5,915 nucleotides of DNA from Planctomycetes bacterium RBG_16_41_13 (GTDB lineage Bacteria > Planctomycetota > Brocadiia > Brocadiales > Brocadiaceae), in contig MHYI01000287.1 in the NCBI GenBank assembly GCA_001828295.1, positions 1 to 5,915 on the forward strand, given 5' to 3'. The notes under the pieces were generated by a model. It saw nothing but the letters and a program-made list of their open reading frames with translations. It had not been told where the DNA came from and did not search any database. A program made the translations under genes and the position numbers. Within the stretch, counting starts at the first letter, position 1, and each line of letters begins with the position of its first letter. Shown in pieces: positions 5,891-5,915 of the stretch.

Positions 5891-5915
5891 AGGGAGGTCT
5901 GATCTCTGAATGGAA
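5891..5915 (+). CDS. Possible start of the next gene (only two codons visible)
   Basis: AGGGAGGT at 5891-5898 is a strong Shine-Dalgarno sequence, 11 nt before an ATG at 5910 followed by GAA, where the window ends. The other ATGs nearby (5876, 5881 region) meet stop codons within a few codons, so this is the only open start. dnaG is often followed by rpoD, the main sigma factor, so that is the first guess, but two codons cannot identify a protein. The coordinates include the ribosome site. Confidence 0.35.

Larger units (their letters stand above)
5640..5909. other. Intergenic region after dnaG
   Basis: This 270-nt stretch contains no credible gene. It holds the degenerate palindromic element (5674-5756), the imperfect hairpin (5820-5868) and the Shine-Dalgarno-like site near the right edge. 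I see no clear intrinsic terminator for dnaG and no convincing promoter, which leaves open read-through from dnaG into the next gene. Confidence 0.6.

Overview
This window (roughly 40-45% GC by eye) holds a divergent gene pair arrangement from a chromosome of a moderately AT-rich bacterium. On the minus strand, reading leftwards from about 3630 to the left edge, is a tight three-gene flavin/iron-sulfur operon: a NuoE-like [2Fe-2S] protein, a large NuoF-like FMN/NADH protein with added ferredoxin-type domains at its C-terminus, and a [2Fe-2S] + NfnB/GltD-like FAD oxidoreductase that runs off the left edge. On the plus strand, from 3840 to 5639, is a complete DNA primase gene (dnaG). Organism guess (inference only): a planctomycete of the Brocadiales (anammox) type. 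The grounds are base composition, the flavour of the DnaG sequence (for example DPCDFL where most primases have DPDEFL), and a dispersed-repeat-like palindrome of a type I recall from such genomes. No marker gene here proves it.

Layout: 1-1396 (-) FAD oxidoreductase, 3' end missing, with an in-frame 48-bp tandem duplication in the last 96 bases visible; 1399-3183 (-) NuoF-like; 3170-3628 (-) NuoE-like; 3629-3839 divergent control region with a consensus-quality sigma-70 promoter towards dnaG, a good -10 box towards the redox operon, and overlapping small inverted repeats between them; 3840-5639 (+) dnaG; 5640-5909 non-coding, with a degenerate palindromic repeat element, a long imperfect hairpin, and a Shine-Dalgarno-like sequence just before an ATG at the very right edge, probably the first codons of the next gene (rpoD would be the usual neighbour, but this is unproven).

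How the genes work together: the redox genes are spaced 2 nt apart or overlap by 14 nt, so they are almost certainly co-translated and form one complex. The NuoE + NuoF (with C-terminal 2x[4Fe-4S]) pair is the electron-bifurcating/NADH module shared by HydABC/Hnd hydrogenases, NAD-linked formate dehydrogenases and Stn transhydrogenases. The third subunit, [2Fe-2S] plus an NfnB-like FAD/NADPH domain, matches the composition of the Stn-type NADH/NADPH:ferredoxin transhydrogenase. That three-subunit reading is the most interesting biological hypothesis here; the alternative is that a catalytic subunit such as a formate dehydrogenase or hydrogenase lies beyond the left edge. dnaG is functionally unrelated and simply shares the divergent intergenic region.
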